Origin: Candidatus Bathyarchaeota archaeon
Lineage (GTDB): Archaea > Thermoproteota > Bathyarchaeia > Bathyarchaeales > UBA233
DNA: 27,112 bases
Direction of reading: 5' to 3'
Assembly: GCA_004376975.1 (NCBI GenBank)
Contig: SOJA01000072.1
Location: forward strand, 1-27,112
Shown here: in pieces, positions 26,151 to 27,112 of the stretch
Layout: every line of letters starts with the position of its first letter
Numbering within the stretch: the stretch's first letter is position 1
The notes under the pieces: generated by a model
Database searches by the model: none
Told to the model about the DNA's origin: nothing
Seen by the model: only the letters and a program-made list of their open reading frames with translations
Made by a program: the position numbers and the translations under genes

Positions 26151-26765
26151 TTATGATTTTGCAATTACTTTTGAAATGAAGTTTTCAAGAACCTTTATGC
26201 CATCGGGATGTTCATTTGTTGCTCTCTCAACATGAGCTTGAACGCCGTAGATAGGTCTTCTCCTATGTTTCATTGCTTCAATTTCGCAAGATTCTGACTC
26301 CGCGAGTGATACAAAGCCTTCGGGAACATTTGTTAAACAATCTTGGTGAGACTCACAAAGGGTAAGTTCTGAACCTTTCTTCCAAGAAGAAAAAATCTCA
26401 TTTGGCTCGATAATCTTCACGCTTATAAACCTGCGAATAGGTTGAGGAAGAGTGTGGACTTGTGAACCAAAAGCATTTCCAATAAGCTGATGCCCAAAGC
26501 ATATCCCCAAAATTGGAATTTCAACCTTTCTAATAATTTCAACCTCTGCACTATACATGGATGCTTGATCCGGATTTTGAAGATGAGCAGCGGAACCAGA
26601 AAGAACTATTGCCTCAATGTCATTCTTGATACTTTTCTCGTTGATTTCCGAAAAGCGCCATATTTCATGTTTACCCTTCCCTGCTTTCCTCAAAGCTTGA
26701 GAGACTTGATTAATTTTTTTTAGATTCGTCTCCCTATAGTAGTTATTGATTATGAGTATTGTCAT
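26151..26765 (-). CDS. Class I glutamine amidotransferase (GuaA N-terminal domain-like)
   Basis: 204 residues. The nucleophile elbow GICFGHQ gives Cys89; the catalytic pair is His178 and Glu180 in GVQAHVE, a variant of the common GVQFHPE. VLSGSAAHLQ stands at the usual loop before the active site (VLSGGP in GMP synthase). In GMP synthase split form the subunit supplies ammonia to GuaB-type partner GuaAb, but length and divergence also fit stand-alone GMP synthase-like amidotransferases that act on other compounds. No partner synthetase is in the window, so function is left open. The ATG at 26765 is preceded by GGGCGAG. Confidence 0.82.
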   Translation of the reverse strand: MTILIINNYYRETNLKKINQVSQALRKAGKGKHEIWRFSEINEKSIKNDIEAIVLSGSAAHLQNPDQASMYSAEVEIIRKVEIPILGICFGHQLIGNAFGSQVHTLPQPIRRFISVKIIEPNEIFSSWKKGSELTLCESHQDCLTNVPEGFVSLAESESCEIEAMKHRRRPIYGVQAHVERATNEHPDGIKVLENFISKVIAKS

Positions 26766-27112
26766 TTCTCGCCCTTTGGTTTCTTTGGTGCAGTTTAACG
26801 TTTTCTTAGTGCAATGCTGCTGATTTAAATTTTACATTTAGTTATCTTTGACAAACATGATGTTGAATTCGCGTTCTCATAAAGCGAAAGCAGCCGCCGA
26901 GGAAAACCAAAAAAACATGTTAGGTTAGCTGTGCACAGCAGGTTCACAGGGATATTAAATGGGATGAATTACCCACTTTAAGTTATGATACTGATTTTAA
27001 TCGTCTTTGTCAAACCTAGGCGTGGTTTTTCACTTCGATTTCAAGTGCACTTGGCTAAACCATCTTGATTTGAAATCTCAAAACCTGCGGATATTACTGT
27101 ACGCAGACACAT
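26766..27112. other. 347-bp region at the right edge, no gene found
   Basis: No convincing coding sequence was seen on either strand. The left part should hold the promoter of the amidotransferase gene: an AT-rich box (AAAATTTAAAT on minus, about 26823-26834) lies 58-70 bases before its start. Two perfect 12-bp palindromes with the same GTGCAC core occur: GCTGTGCACAGC (26928-26939) and CAAGTGCACTTG (27042-27053). The second is flanked by inverted arms GATTTCAA (27037-27044) and TTGAAATC (27070-27077). These may belong to a gene outside the window. Confidence 0.45.

Overview
The window reads as a piece of an archaeal chromosome. Every recognisable gene lies on the minus strand. The evidence for an archaeon is soluble hydrogenase/heterodisulfide reductase genes (mvh/hdr), AT-rich TATA-like boxes roughly 50-60 bases before operon starts, purine-rich ribosome sites, many TTG/GTG starts, and secreted beta-helix/dockerin-like proteins. 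An uncultured anaerobe of the Bathyarchaeia or a related lineage would fit, but the lineage is inference. No rRNA, tRNA, CRISPR array or transposase was seen.

Layout from the left edge. 1-892 is the N-terminal part of a secreted protein with a tandem 74-76-residue Trp/Cys-rich module, cut by the window edge. 1239-3632 is a secreted NosD-type beta-helix protein ending in a dockerin-like domain. 3721-8582 is hydrogenase/Hdr module 1, transcribed right to left as mvhD, hdrC, hdrB, mvhG, mvhA and a hydrogenase maturation protease. In place of hdrA it has only a C-terminal remnant (8579-8884), interrupted by an in-frame TGA. 8998-11334 is a sulfur-handling operon: tusA, yeeE, dsrE, dsrF, dsrH. 11528-17759 is hydrogenase/Hdr module 2: mvhG, mvhA, an hdrA-mvhD fusion, hdrC, hdrB. 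17945-23650 is a third redox operon: a short HdrA-like protein, a longer HdrA-MvhD fusion (together resembling a split HdrA or QmoA/QmoB), and the two subunits of an NfnAB/SudAB-type NAD(P)H:ferredoxin oxidoreductase. 23769-26765 holds a thioredoxin reductase, a sugar-phosphate nucleotidyltransferase and a class I glutamine amidotransferase.

How the genes may work together (inference from family knowledge): MvhAG take electrons from H2, MvhD passes them to HdrA flavin, and HdrA bifurcates them to ferredoxin and to an HdrBC disulfide-type acceptor. The TusA/YeeE/DsrEFH operon between the two modules suggests that a sulfane-sulfur or persulfide species could be one of the substrates. The third operon joins two complementary HdrA halves to an NfnAB-like pair, so it could connect NAD(P)H, ferredoxin and a thiol/disulfide or sulfur couple without a hydrogenase of its own. 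This third operon is the best candidate for an undescribed complex in the window.
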